Shown piece by piece: positions 56,345 through 64,000 of a DNA stretch of 64,000 nucleotides (its first letter is position 1; the number at the start of each line of letters is the position of its first letter). Position numbers and translations under genes: made by a program. The notes beneath the pieces were generated by a model. It was not told the origin of the DNA and did no database searches. It worked only from the letters and a program-made list of their open reading frames with translations. The stretch comes from Propionibacteriales bacterium (GTDB lineage: Bacteria; Actinomycetota; Actinomycetes; Propionibacteriales; Nocardioidaceae). The stretch is from NCBI GenBank assembly GCA_026392465.1, contig JAPLCA010000029.1:124001-188000 (forward strand). Reading direction: 5' to 3'.

Positions 56345-58276
56345 ATGCCTGAGAGCCCCAGCGTCCGCGACGTCCTGCACGCGGCGGTCGGGGCGGTCGG
56401 CGGCACCGAGAGGCCCGGCCAGGTGGCGATGGCCGAGGCGGTCGCGGAGTCGCTGGAGTCCGGGCGGCACCTGCTCGTGCAGGCCGGCACCGGCACCGGC
56501 AAGTCGCTCGGGTACCTCGTGCCGTCGCTGCTCCACCGCAAGCGCGTCGTGGTGTCCACGGCCACGCTGGGGCTGCAGCACCAGCTCGTCCAGCGCGACC
56601 TGCCCGCCCTGGTCAAGGGTGCGCACGAGGTGCTCGGCACGACACCGAGCTACGCCGTCGTCAAGGGACGCTCGAACTACGCGTGCCTGCACCGGGTGCG
56701 CGAGGGCGTGCCCGACGACCAGGGCACCCTCGTCGACGTGCCCGAGGGCACCCTCGGTGCCGAGGTGCTCGAGCTGCGGGAGTGGGCGGAGGAGCTCGCC
56801 ACCCAGCGGGGGAGTGGCGACGGGTCGCACGGCGACCGGGAGTCCGCGCCGTCGCACACTGACCGCGCCTGGCGACAGGTGAGCGTCACCCACCGCGAGT
56901 GCCTCGGTGCCACGCGGTGCCCCCACGCCGCCGAGTGCTTCGTCGAGCTCGCGCGGGAGGCCGCGTCGACCGCCGACGTCGTGGTCACCAACCACGCTCT
57001 CCTCGCGATCGACGCGATCGACGGCGTGCCCATGCTGCCCGAGTACGACGCCGTCGTCGTCGACGAGGCGCACGAGCTGGCCGCGCGGGTCACGCAGGCC
57101 GCCACCGCCGACCTCGACCCCGCCATCGTCGAACGAGCTGCGCGGCGCGGTCGGCCCTACACCGACGGCGAGACCGACGACCTCAGCGACGCCGGCGACG
57201 CCCTCGCGGCGGCTCTCACCGGCGTCCAGCCGGGCCGCATCGACCACGTCGTCGACGAGCTGCACGAGGCCCTGTCACGGGTGCGCGACGCCGCCCGCGC
57301 GTCCCTGTCCGCGTTCCCGCGCGAGAAGGCGGAGGTCGAGGGCGACGCCGCACGGCAGCAGGCGAAGGCCGGGCTGGAGGAGATCCGGCTCGTCGCGGAC
57401 CGGATGGCGTCGCTGCGCGAGACCGAGGTGCTGTGGATGTCCGACACCCGCGGTCCGGTCCTCCACGTGGCGCCCATCGACGTCTCGGGGAGCCTGCGCG
57501 ACAAGCTGTTCGAGGAGAAGACCGTCGTCCTCACCAGTGCCACGCTGACCGTCGGTGGCGGCTTCGAGCCGGTGGCGGCCTCGGTGGGCCTGTGGCGCGA
57601 GGACGCCGACCGCTGGACCGGTCTCGACGTCGGCTCGCCGTTCGACTACCGGCGCCAGGGCATCCTCTACGTCGCGCGGCACCTGCCGCCGCCGGGTCGC
57701 GACGGCATCACGGACGCCCAGCTCGACGAGATCGCCGCGCTCCTCGAGGCTGCTGGTGGCCGCACGTTGGGCCTGTTCTCGTCGCGTCGAGCTGCCGAGG
57801 CAGCGGCGGACGGTGTACGCAGGCGGCTGCCCGGCCGGGAGATCCTCTGCCAGGGCGACGCGCACCTTTCGGAGCTGACGCGCCGGTTCGCCGCGGAGGA
57901 GGAGACGAGCCTGTTCGGCACGCTGTCGCTCTGGCAGGGCGTCGACCTCCCGGGCGACACCTGTCGACTGGTGGTCATCGACCGCGTGCCGTTCCCGCGG
58001 CCCGACGACCCGCTGATGAGCGCGCGGCAGCGTCTGGTGGAGAAGCGGGGTGGCAACGGGTTCATGAGCGTGGCCGCAGCCCACGCCGCCCTGCTCCTCG
58101 CACAGGGCGCGGGGCGGCTGATCCGCCGCACCGACGACCGCGGTGTGGTCGCGATCCTCGACCCGCGCATCGTCACCGCGCGGTACGGCAGCTTCCTGGC
58201 CGCATCGTTGCCGCCGCTGTGGCGCACGACGGACCGTGACGCCGTGCTCGGTGCGCTGAGGCGGCTCGACGGGTGA
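56345..58276 (+). CDS. dinG: DinG-like ATP-dependent DNA helicase
   Basis: Superfamily 2 XPD/DinG-type 5'-3' helicase with an Fe-S domain. 643 residues. Motif I QAGTGTGKSLGYLVPSLL, motif II VVVDEAHELAAR (DEAH), motifs V-VI LWQGVDLPGDT and GAGRLIRRTDDRG. Four Cys between motifs I and II (YACLHRV, then CLGATRCPHAAEC) bind the Fe-S cluster. ATG 56345 is chosen: a TAGGCT box ends 7 nt before, whereas the frame upstream runs into the repeats. No LexA box is visible in front. It converges on lexA, separated by a strong bidirectional terminator. Confidence 0.92.
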   Translation: MPESPSVRDVLHAAVGAVGGTERPGQVAMAEAVAESLESGRHLLVQAGTGTGKSLGYLVPSLLHRKRVVVSTATLGLQHQLVQRDLPALVKGAHEVLGTTPSYAVVKGRSNYACLHRVREGVPDDQGTLVDVPEGTLGAEVLELREWAEELATQRGSGDGSHGDRESAPSHTDRAWRQVSVTHRECLGATRCPHAAECFVELAREAASTADVVVTNHALLAIDAIDGVPMLPEYDAVVVDEAHELAARVTQAATADLDPAIVERAARRGRPYTDGETDDLSDAGDALAAALTGVQPGRIDHVVDELHEALSRVRDAARASLSAFPREKAEVEGDAARQQAKAGLEEIRLVADRMASLRETEVLWMSDTRGPVLHVAPIDVSGSLRDKLFEEKTVVLTSATLTVGGGFEPVAASVGLWREDADRWTGLDVGSPFDYRRQGILYVARHLPPPGRDGITDAQLDEIAALLEAAGGRTLGLFSSRRAAEAAADGVRRRLPGREILCQGDAHLSELTRRFAAEEETSLFGTLSLWQGVDLPGDTCRLVVIDRVPFPRPDDPLMSARQRLVEKRGGNGFMSVAAAHAALLLAQGAGRLIRRTDDRGVVAILDPRIVTARYGSFLAASLPPLWRTTDRDAVLGALRRLDG

Positions 58277-58290
58277 GCGCCCCACACGCA

Positions 58291-58324
58291 CGCAGGCCCC
58301 GCCCCTCGTGGGGCGGGGCCTGCG
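58291..58324. terminator. Bidirectional terminator between dinG and lexA
   Basis: Perfect 15-bp arms CGCAGGCCCCGCCCC (58291-58305) and GGGGCGGGGCCTGCG (58310-58324), loop TCGT. Confidence 0.88.
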
Positions 58325-58351
58325 TCCGTGCGACGAGCGGCGGGTGAGGAC

Positions 58352-59152
58352 TCAGAGGCGACGCAGGACGGTCGTGACCTTGCCGAGGATCGTGGCGTGG
58401 GTGCCGTCGATGGGGGAGTAGTCCTCGTTGTGCGGGAGCAGCCAGACCTGGCCGTCCTTGCGCTGGAACGTCTTGACGGTGGCCTCGCCGTCCAGCATGG
58501 CGGCGACGATCTCCCCGTTCTCGGCGACCGGCTGCTGGCGGACGACCACGTAGTCGCCGTCGCAGATCGCGGCGTCGACCATCGAGTCGCCTCGGACCTC
58601 GAGCAGGAACAGCGTGCCGTCGCCGACGAGCGTGCGGGGGAGCGGGAAGATCTCCTCGACCTGCTCCTCGGCGAGGATCGGGCCGCCAGCGGCGATCCGG
58701 CCCACCATGGGCACGTAGGTGGCCTCGGGCCGCTGGTCGCCGAAGCCCGTCTCGTCGACGACGGAGTCGTCGGCCGAGCTGAGCGTCCGGCGGGCCTTGA
58801 CGACCTCGGGCAGGAAGATCTCGATGGCACGGGGCCGGTTCGGGTCGCGCTTGACGTACCCGAGGCGCTCGAGCACCCGCAGCTGGTGCGCCACGGACGA
58901 GGTGCTGGCCAGCCCGACGGCGCCGCCGATCTCACGCATGCTCGGCGGGTAACCGCGCTGCTCGATCTGGTCGCGCATGAAGTGGAGGATCTTCTGCTGG
59001 CGTCCGGTGAGGCCGGTCATCTCGTCGACCGGACCGTCGGGGAGCTCGCGCACGGAGTTGCGTGAACCCTTGGGGCGACCGCGGCGCGGAGGCTCGCTGG
59101 ACGGGTCCACGGTGTCAGCGGCTGGGTCGTCGGCTGGGGTGTCGTCGCTCAT
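58352..59152 (-). CDS. lexA: LexA repressor
   Basis: SOS repressor that cleaves itself when RecA filaments form. 266 residues, longer than E. coli LexA (202) owing to a 42-residue N-terminal extension with an AT-hook-like RGRPKGS (24-30). The winged helix follows: [44 protein letters not shown] (about residues 48-91). The cleavage site is Ala-Gly in GRIAAGGP; catalytic Ser is in RGDSMVDAA and Lys in EATVKTF. ATG 59152 is used; a GTG at 59161 is possible. An SOS box lies 33-48 bp upstream (59185-59200), indicating autorepression. Divergent from the LysM gene. Confidence 0.96.
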   Translation of the reverse strand: MSDDTPADDPAADTVDPSSEPPRRGRPKGSRNSVRELPDGPVDEMTGLTGRQQKILHFMRDQIEQRGYPPSMREIGGAVGLASTSSVAHQLRVLERLGYVKRDPNRPRAIEIFLPEVVKARRTLSSADDSVVDETGFGDQRPEATYVPMVGRIAAGGPILAEEQVEEIFPLPRTLVGDGTLFLLEVRGDSMVDAAICDGDYVVVRQQPVAENGEIVAAMLDGEATVKTFQRKDGQVWLLPHNEDYSPIDGTHATILGKVTTVLRRL

Positions 59153-59184
59153 GGGGACCACGCTAGACCTCCGCGAGGACGTTT

Positions 59185-59200
59185 ACAAACACATGTTCGA
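59185..59200 (-). promoter_or_regulatory. SOS box of lexA
   Basis: ACAAAC-ACAT-GTTCGA on the plus strand (right half perfect, left half 4 of 6), 33 bp before the lexA ATG. Confidence 0.75.
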
Positions 59201-59296
59201 GAGCGTGTCGCCGTTCGAACACGCGCCTCCCAGGGGGCGCTGGAGGAGGCTGGATGGCGCGCTCGACGGGTCCGCGGCGCGTGTCTCGCGTCACCA

Positions 59297-59312
59297 TCGA
59301 ACATTTCTTCGG
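59297..59312. promoter_or_regulatory. Weak SOS-box-like site
   Basis: TCGAAC-ATTT-CTTCGG: perfect left half and 4 of 6 on the right; between lexA and the LysM gene. Confidence 0.4.
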
Positions 59313-59352
59313 ATCACGTCTCCCTGCAATTCCAGGGGTGACGTGACGGAGA

Positions 59353-59368
59353 TCGACATCGTGTTCGA
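59353..59368. promoter_or_regulatory. SOS box
   Basis: TCGACA-TCGT-GTTCGA: 5 consensus bases on the left except C-A, and a perfect right half. Together with the next two sites forms a cluster in front of the LysM gene. Confidence 0.65.
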
Positions 59369-59403
59369 CAGGGGGCTGCTTTTGTCGGCGCCTTCCCCTA
59401 CAG

Positions 59404-59435
59404 TCGTACACGTGTTCGATCGAACATCTGTTCGC
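59404..59435 (+). promoter_or_regulatory. Two abutting SOS boxes upstream of the LysM gene
   Basis: TCGTAC-ACGT-GTTCGA (59404-59419) and TCGAAC-ATCT-GTTCGC (59420-59435) directly adjoin with no gap, 111 bp before the ATG at 59546. Confidence 0.85.
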
Positions 59436-59545
59436 CGGATTCGTGGAGCAACCGCCTGCGGAGGACCGACGTTCGAATGACATCGGCAGGCGTTCGATCG
59501 GCACACCAGACCTCGCACGATCCTCTTCCTTCCCCGGAGGCCCCC

Positions 59546-59902
59546 ATGAGCACCATCTCGATCACCACGTACGACCGTCGCACCCTGCGTCGCCCCGCTG
59601 TCGCACCCGTCCGGCTGACCCGTCGCGGTCGTCTGGTGCTGGTGCTGGCGGTCATCGCGGCTCTGGCTGTCGGTGCCGTCGTGCTCGGCTCCTCCACGGT
59701 CGCGACCGACGAGGCGGGCGTCGTGCCGGCCACGCGTGTCGTCACCGTGCAGGAGGGCCAGACGCTCTGGCAGATCGCCGCCGAGGCGAACCCCGAGGGC
59801 GACGTGCGCGACACGGTCGACGACATCATGCGGATGAACTCGCTGCCCAGCGCCGGCGACCTGCAGCTCGGTTCCGACCTGGCGGTCCCCGTCTACCGGT
59901 GA
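59546..59902 (+). CDS. SOS-controlled LysM membrane protein (ChiZ/DivS-like position)
   Basis: 118 residues. A short basic N-terminus, one transmembrane helix (about 29-50, RLVLVLAVIAALAVGAVVLG) and an extracellular LysM domain (about 64-115, VVTVQEGQTLWQIAAEANPEGDVRDTVDDIM then LPSAGDLQLGSDLAVP). This matches the layout of Rv2719c/ChiZ of mycobacteria and DivS of corynebacteria, SOS-induced cell-division inhibitors encoded next to and divergent from lexA. No catalytic hydrolase domain is seen, so arrest would act by wall binding. ATG 59546 follows CCGGAGG. Divergent from lexA with at least four SOS-type boxes between. Confidence 0.88.
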   Translation: MSTISITTYDRRTLRRPAVAPVRLTRRGRLVLVLAVIAALAVGAVVLGSSTVATDEAGVVPATRVVTVQEGQTLWQIAAEANPEGDVRDTVDDIMRMNSLPSAGDLQLGSDLAVPVYR

Positions 59903-59941
59903 GGCGATCGCCCGGCACCGCGCGTCGGGCACCATGGGGGC

Positions 59942-60661
59942 ATGGCTCCCGCACCTGACGCGCACCCCCTCGTCGTCCACGTGGTCGCCGACGTCACCGA
60001 CCGCGACGGTGGTCACGTGCTGGAGCGACTCGAGGAGCTCGGTGCCAGCGTCGAGTGGCTCGACCGCGACGACCTTCCGCCGCACTGGGACGCCGACGGC
60101 GTCGACCTGCTCCTCCTGCTCGGCTCGGAGCGCTCCGCGCACGACCCGCGGTGGGTGCCGGTCGTCGAGCGGGAGTCTGAGATGGTGCGTGTCGCGGTCG
60201 GCACGCACACCCCGGTCATGGCGATCTGCTACGGCGCCCAGCTCGCAGCGCGCGCCCTCGGCGGCACCTCCTACCGCGGTGACGGTGCCGAGGCAGGCTG
60301 GAAGCGCATCGACACGATCGACGAGGTGCTCTGCCCGGAGGGCCCGTGGGCTCAGTTCCACCAGGACGTGCTGACGCCGCCGCCGACCTCGACCGTGCTC
60401 GGCCACTCCTGGTTCGGGCCGCAGTGCTTCGTCGACGACGCGTACGGCGGGCGGGTCATCGCCTGGCAGTTCCACCCCGAGGTCACCACCTCGACGTTCG
60501 CCCGGTGGGTCGACGAGGACGCCGCGCTCGTGCGCGCCGAGGGCTCGTCGCCGGCCGAGCTCAAGCGGCAGGCACTCGCCAACGCCGTCCGCAGTCGCCA
60601 GGCCGCGCACGACCTCGTCGACGCCGCCCTCGCTTACCTGCGCGTGCGGACGACGGCGTAG
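59942..60661 (+). CDS. Class I glutamine amidotransferase (GMP synthase-like)
   Basis: 239 residues. Nucleophile Cys in MAICYGAQLAARALGG, His and Glu in WQFHPEVTT, and the SERSAHDPRWVPVVERE region at the start of the active site. The fold is the type I glutamine amidotransferase without a synthase domain, related to the GuaA-type gamma-glutamyl hydrolases/PuuD or carbamoyl-type proteins; the amino-group acceptor is unknown. ATG 59942 is 40 bp after the LysM gene, possibly in the same SOS transcript (uncertain). Confidence 0.82.
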   Translation: MAPAPDAHPLVVHVVADVTDRDGGHVLERLEELGASVEWLDRDDLPPHWDADGVDLLLLLGSERSAHDPRWVPVVERESEMVRVAVGTHTPVMAICYGAQLAARALGGTSYRGDGAEAGWKRIDTIDEVLCPEGPWAQFHQDVLTPPPTSTVLGHSWFGPQCFVDDAYGGRVIAWQFHPEVTTSTFARWVDEDAALVRAEGSSPAELKRQALANAVRSRQAAHDLVDAALAYLRVRTTA

Positions 60662-60670
60662 GCGTCCCGG

Positions 60671-61081
60671 TCAGGACGACGCGACGTTGAACAGCCAGGC
60701 CACACCGAACCGGTCGTTCAGCAGGCCGAACTCGTCGCCCCACGGAGCGGGGCCCAGCGGCACGACGACCTCCGCGCCCTCGCTGAGCCCGTCGAAGTAG
60801 TCGCGCAGGCGCTCGTCGTCGCCGGTGAGCGCGATGTTGATCGCGGTGCCCACCACGGGGTCGTCGCCTCCCGGGGGCGTGTCGGAGGCCATGATGTCCA
60901 GGCCCGCGTCGGACACGAGGTGTCCGTGCATGACCAGGTCGGCGCGAGCGGGATCGTCGCTCATGCCGTAGTCGCCGAAGGTGGCGATGGTCAGCTCGCC
61001 TCCGAGGACGGAGTGGTAGAGCTCCAGCGCCGCGCGCGACTGGTCGCGGAAGTTGAGGTACGGGTTCAGGCGGATCGTCAT
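60671..61081 (-). CDS. VOC-family PhnB-like protein
   Basis: 136 residues: MTIRLNPYLNFRDQSRAALE (PhnB start), LYHSVLGGELTIATFGDYG, LVMHGHLVSDAGLDIMASDTPPGG, and the C-terminal LGPAPWGDEFGLLNDRFGVAWLFNVA, the DUF3335/PhnB-like glyoxalase fold seen in stand-alone proteins (YjdN type). Function unknown. ATG 61081. It converges on the amidotransferase gene, 9 bp from its stop. Confidence 0.85.
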   Translation of the reverse strand: MTIRLNPYLNFRDQSRAALELYHSVLGGELTIATFGDYGMSDDPARADLVMHGHLVSDAGLDIMASDTPPGGDDPVVGTAINIALTGDDERLRDYFDGLSEGAEVVVPLGPAPWGDEFGLLNDRFGVAWLFNVASS

Positions 61082-61279
61082 GAAGCCATCCTGCTCGCTC
61101 CTGTTCCGAGATGGAACAGAATGCACGGATCCGGTCGTGGAGGATGCCGCGACACGCCCTCCCGGACGCGCCCGGGGCTGCCGCGCAGGGCGCTGACCTG
61201 CACAAACGCGAGCCCTGCAGATTTGTCGGACCAGATCGGTTGACTGGCTTGCACGACCTGGTGCCGAGGCGTACCGTAG

Positions 61280-61327
61280 CCACTACATCTAGTGATTACA
61301 CCGATGTAGTTCTCCACATCTAGTCCC
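61280..61327 (+). promoter_or_regulatory. Pair of NrdR boxes
   Basis: CCACTACATCTAGTGA (61280-61295) and a second box CTCCACATCTAGTCCC (61312-61327) share the core ACATCTAGT, 31 bp apart (61285 and 61316), the paired arrangement (about three helical turns) typical for NrdR. They lie 130-175 bp before the nrdR start. The rest of 61082-61455 contains a GAGAGGAGAG ribosome-binding site and no other gene or B12 riboswitch consensus. Confidence 0.8.
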
Positions 61328-61455
61328 ACAGAGAACGACCAGTTACCCACAGGAATCGCGGGGAATCCACCGGGAATCCCCAGCTCCGTCCCCAGGCGGA
61401 CGGCACGACGACCCAGGTCGTCCGGACCAGATCAGACCACGGAGAGGAGAGCACG

Positions 61456-61977
61456 ATGAACTGCCCCTTCTGCAAGGACGGCGACACGCGCGTGCTCGAC
61501 TCGCGCGTGGCCGACGACGGCGGCGCCATCCGGCGACGCCGCGTGTGCGGGAACTGCCAGAAGCGGTTCACGACGATCGAGCAGATGCAGCTCACCGTGC
61601 TCAAGCGCTCCGGCGCGACCGAGCCGTTCAACCGCGAGAAGGCCGTCGCGGGCGTCCGCAAGGCGTGCAAGGGTCGCCCCGTCTCCGACGACGACCTCGC
61701 ACGCCTCGGCCAGCAGGTCGAGGACGCGCTGCGCGAGAGCGGGGCGGCCGAGATCGCCGCGGACGAGGTGGGGCTGGCCATCCTCGAGCCGCTCAAGTGT
61801 CTCGACGAGGTCGCCTACCTGCGGTTCGCGAGCGTGTACAAGGCGTTCGACTCCGTCGACGACTTCGCCGCCGAGATCGCCGAGCTCATGGCTCGGGCCG
61901 CCGACGGCGAGCTCGCCGAGCACACCGCCCACCGCGACGGACCAGCCCAGCACGACAGCACGACGCACCACCCCTGA
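61456..61977 (+). CDS. nrdR: Transcriptional repressor NrdR
   Basis: Represses ribonucleotide reductase genes when dATP is bound. 173 residues: zinc ribbon CPFC (3-6) and CGNC (31-34), then an ATP-cone domain (about 49-139: [65 protein letters not shown]). The C-terminal tail is His/Ala-rich. ATG 61456. It forms an operon with nrdJ and is probably autoregulated through the two boxes at 61280-61327. Confidence 0.97.
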   Translation: MNCPFCKDGDTRVLDSRVADDGGAIRRRRVCGNCQKRFTTIEQMQLTVLKRSGATEPFNREKAVAGVRKACKGRPVSDDDLARLGQQVEDALRESGAAEIAADEVGLAILEPLKCLDEVAYLRFASVYKAFDSVDDFAAEIAELMARAADGELAEHTAHRDGPAQHDSTTHHP

Positions 61978-61983
61978 TCTGCT

Positions 61984-62003
61984 GCTCGCCCTCGGGGGCG
62001 AGC
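61984..62003. terminator. Hairpin between nrdR and nrdJ
   Basis: GCTCGCCC-TCGG-GGGCGAGC, 8-bp stem, just after the nrdR stop. Likely a partial attenuator or processing element because nrdJ has no obvious own promoter. Confidence 0.5.
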
Positions 62004-62089
62004 GCACGCACCACAGCAGCACGGCCTGAGCATCGGGCCCACGCGGCACACCCTTCACACACCCTCAGCGAGACCACAGGAGCAATCTC

Positions 62090-64000
62090 ATGACGGAGAC
62101 GGTCGACGGATCGACGAGCCGGGCACAGTCCGGGCGCGCGCGTGCACGGAAGGGCAAGGGCCTGACCATCGAGCGCGTGTACACCACCGAGGGTGTCCAC
62201 CCCTACGACGCCGTGACCTGGGAGCGTCGCGACGTCGTGCAGACCAACTGGAAGACGGGGGAGACCGTCTTCGAGCAGCGTGGCGTGGAGTTCCCGGACT
62301 TCTGGAGCGTGAACGCCTCCACCATCGTCACCACCAAGTACTTCCGTGGCGCGGTGGGGTCGAGCGAGCGCGAGCAGAGCCTGCGCCAGCTGCTCGACCG
62401 CGTCGTGCTCACCTACACGAAGGCCGGCAAGGAGCACGGCTACTTCGCCACCGACGCCGACGCCGAGGTGTTCGAGCACGAGCTGACCCACATGCTCCTG
62501 CACCAGGTGTTCAGCTTCAACAGCCCCGTCTGGTTCAACGTCGGCACGTCGAGCCCGCAGCAGGTCAGCGCCTGCTTCATCCTCGCCGTCGACGACTCGA
62601 TGGACTCGATCCTCAACTGGTACCGCGAGGAGGGTCTAATCTTCAAGGGTGGGTCGGGCGCCGGCCTCAACCTGTCGCGCATCCGCTCCTCGAAGGAGCT
62701 GCTCCGCTCCTCGGGCGGCACCGCCTCCGGTCCGGTCTCGTTCATGCGCGGCGCCGACGCGTCCGCGGGCACCATCAAGTCCGGCGGCGCGACGCGTCGT
62801 GCGGCCAAGATGGTCGTGCTCGACGTCGACCACCCGGACATCGTCGAGTTCGTCGAGACGAAGGAGCGCGAGGAGGAGAAGATCCGCGTGCTCCGCGACG
62901 CGGGCTTTGACATGGACCTCGGCGGTGAGGACATCACCAGCGTCCAGTACCAGAACGCCAACAACTCGATCCGCGTCGACGACGCCTTCATGCGCGCCGT
63001 CGAGGAGGGCACCTCCTACGGTCTGCGTGCCCGCACCAGCGGCGAGGTGATCGAGGAGATCGACGCGAAGGAGCTGTGGGGCAAGGTCGCGAAGGCCGCG
63101 TGGGCCTGCGCCGACCCGGGCATCCAGTACGACTCGACGATCAACGACTGGCACACCACGCCGGAGACGGGCCGCATCACCGCGTCCAACCCGTGCTCGG
63201 AGTACATGCACCTCGACAACTCCAGCTGCAACCTCGCCAGCCTGAACCTGCTCAAGTTCCTCTCCGAGGACGGCACGACGTTCGACGTCGAGCGGTTCGT
63301 GAAGAGCGTCGAGCTGATCATCACCGCGATGGACATCTCGATCTGCTTCGCCGACTTCCCGACCGAGTCGATCGGCGAGACCACGAAGGCCTACCGTCAG
63401 CTCGGCATCGGCTACGCCAACCTCGGCGCGATGCTCATGGCCTCGGGCCTGGCGTACGACTCCGACGGCGGCCGTGCACTCGCCGCGTCGATCACGTCGC
63501 TGATGACCGGTGTGTCCTACCGTCGCTCGGCCGAGCTGGCGGGCGTGGTCGGCGCGTACGACGGCTACCAGCAGAACGCCGCCCCGCACACGCGGGTCAT
63601 GCGCAAGCACCTGGCCGCGAACGACGACATCCGCACCCTGCACTCGATGGACATCGCCGTGCAGCGCGAGGCCACGAAGCAGTGGGCCGACAACCTCAAG
63701 ATCGGCGAGAAGAACGGCTGGCGCAACGCCCAGGCGTCCGTGCTCGCCCCGACCGGCACCATCGGCTTCATGATGGACTGCGACACGACGGGCATCGAGC
63801 CCGACTTCTCGCTGGTCAAGTTCAAGAAGCTCGTCGGTGGCGGCTCGATGCAGGTCGTCAACCAGACGGTCCCGGTCGCGCTGAAGAAGCTCGGCTATAC
63901 GGGCGAGACCATCGAGGCGATCATGGAGTACATCGCCGAGAAGGGTCACGTCGTCGACGCTCCCGGCCTGAAGACCGAGCACTACGAGGTCTTCGACTGC
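62090..64000 (+). CDS. nrdJ: Vitamin B12-dependent ribonucleotide reductase, class II (3' truncated by window)
   Basis: Adenosylcobalamin-dependent reductase making dNTPs without oxygen dependence. The first 637 codons are present. Visible: a short basic N-terminus, LHQVFSFNSPVWFNVG, the SACFILAVDDSMDSI substrate-side Cys segment, FKGGSGAGLNLSRIRSS, NPCSEYMHLDNSSCNLASLNL with active-site Asn, Cys and Glu, and APTGTIGFMMDCDTTGIEPDF. The C-terminal redox Cys pair and zinc region lie beyond the window. ATG 62090 has CAGGAGCAA upstream. Coupled to nrdR. Confidence 0.96.
   Translation, partial: MTETVDGSTSRAQSGRARARKGKGLTIERVYTTEGVHPYDAVTWERRDVVQTNWKTGETVFEQRGVEFPDFWSVNASTIVTTKYFRGAVGSSEREQSLRQLLDRVVLTYTKAGKEHGYFATDADAEVFEHELTHMLLHQVFSFNSPVWFNVGTSSPQQVSACFILAVDDSMDSILNWYREEGLIFKGGSGAGLNLSRIRSSKELLRSSGGTASGPVSFMRGADASAGTIKSGGATRRAAKMVVLDVDHPDIVEFVETKEREEEKIRVLRDAGFDMDLGGEDITSVQYQNANNSIRVDDAFMRAVEEGTSYGLRARTSGEVIEEIDAKELWGKVAKAAWACADPGIQYDSTINDWHTTPETGRITASNPCSEYMHLDNSSCNLASLNLLKFLSEDGTTFDVERFVKSVELIITAMDISICFADFPTESIGETTKAYRQLGIGYANLGAMLMASGLAYDSDGGRALAASITSLMTGVSYRRSAELAGVVGAYDGYQQNAAPHTRVMRKHLAANDDIRTLHSMDIAVQREATKQWADNLKIGEKNGWRNAQASVLAPTGTIGFMMDCDTTGIEPDFSLVKFKKLVGGGSMQVVNQTVPVALKKLGYTGETIEAIMEYIAEKGHVVDAPGLKTEHYEVFDC

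Noticed and set aside
59213..59220. GTTCGAAC as a further SOS box
   Set aside because: It is only an 8-bp palindrome; no half-sites are found at the required 4-bp spacing.
61978..62089. Cobalamin riboswitch in front of nrdJ
   Set aside because: The region is only 112 nt, holds one short hairpin, and no B12-box consensus was recognised; nor in 61082-61455.

Overview
The window is a chromosomal core segment of a very GC-rich actinobacterium. The order infB-rbfA-truB ... ribF-rpsO-pnp ... dapB ... thyA-dfrA ... dapA-rnj ... ftsK ... pgsA-cinA-XRE regulator ... recA-recX ... miaB ... miaA-dapF-hflX ... lexA ... nrdR-nrdJ is the standard actinobacterial backbone. DUF3046 upstream of recA, a class II (B12-type) ribonucleotide reductase behind nrdR, and many genes whose only visible promoter is a TANNNT box 6-9 nt before the start codon (leaderless mRNAs) all fit. 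The order Propionibacteriales, family Nocardioidaceae (Nocardioides/Aeromicrobium-like), is my best guess; this is inference from layout, not from a search. Both ends are cut: infB lacks its 5' part and nrdJ its 3' part.

Layout. 1-3650: translation and tRNA maturation (infB, rbfA, truB) and a phospholipase D-type enzyme. 3650-7410: the most unusual block. Two operons converge on each other. One encodes an exported protein (Asp-rich, then 21 consecutive Thr/Ser-x-x triplets) and a Ser/Thr kinase-like protein. The other encodes a membrane-anchored poly-Asp protein, a sensor kinase and an OmpR-type regulator. The outer promoter of each operon carries the same operator-like element. 7440-13360: ribF, rpsO, pnp, kynureninase, dapB. 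13380-16340: AzlCD-type exporter, acetyltransferase, SPFH protein and membrane protein, all on the minus strand. 16390-23150: thyA-dfrA, marR-DUF2306, thioesterase, a 35-bp G-rich tandem repeat, dapA-rnj, and a sirohydrochlorin chelatase-like gene behind a GlnR-like box and a long hairpin. 23220-32110: ftsK, pgsA, cinA, XRE regulator, a TipA-like MerR gene, small genes, recA-recX. 32130-38220: PadR, a hotdog protein, a complete glutamate-type ABC importer (minus strand), and a secreted LVIVD-repeat protein. 38340-50170: DUF305 lipoprotein, VOC protein, secreted peptidase, miaB, an Orn/Lys/Arg decarboxylase-family enzyme, and a YhgE/Pip + MMPL export operon under a divergent TetR. 50220-56250: glycosylase-like gene, miaA, dapF, hflX, and about 0.5 kb of palindromic extragenic repeats. 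56340-64000: dinG-like helicase, lexA, a divergent SOS-controlled LysM gene, amidotransferase, VOC protein, nrdR, nrdJ.

How genes work together. dapB, dapA and dapF (lysine/diaminopimelate) are dispersed through the window. thyA, dfrA, nrdR and nrdJ serve dNTP supply. recA, recX, lexA, the LysM gene and a dinG-like helicase form a DNA-damage set, with clear LexA-type boxes at recA and a cluster of boxes between lexA and the LysM gene. Regulatory DNA is unusually readable: a MarR-type palindrome, a TipA-like MerR promoter with a 19-bp spacer, a TetR palindrome over a -10 box, a pair of NrdR boxes 31 bp apart, a GlnR-like box, and 11-bp-phased direct repeats at three promoters that may define a regulon of the two-component system. 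No tRNA, rRNA, CRISPR array, prophage or insertion sequence was found.
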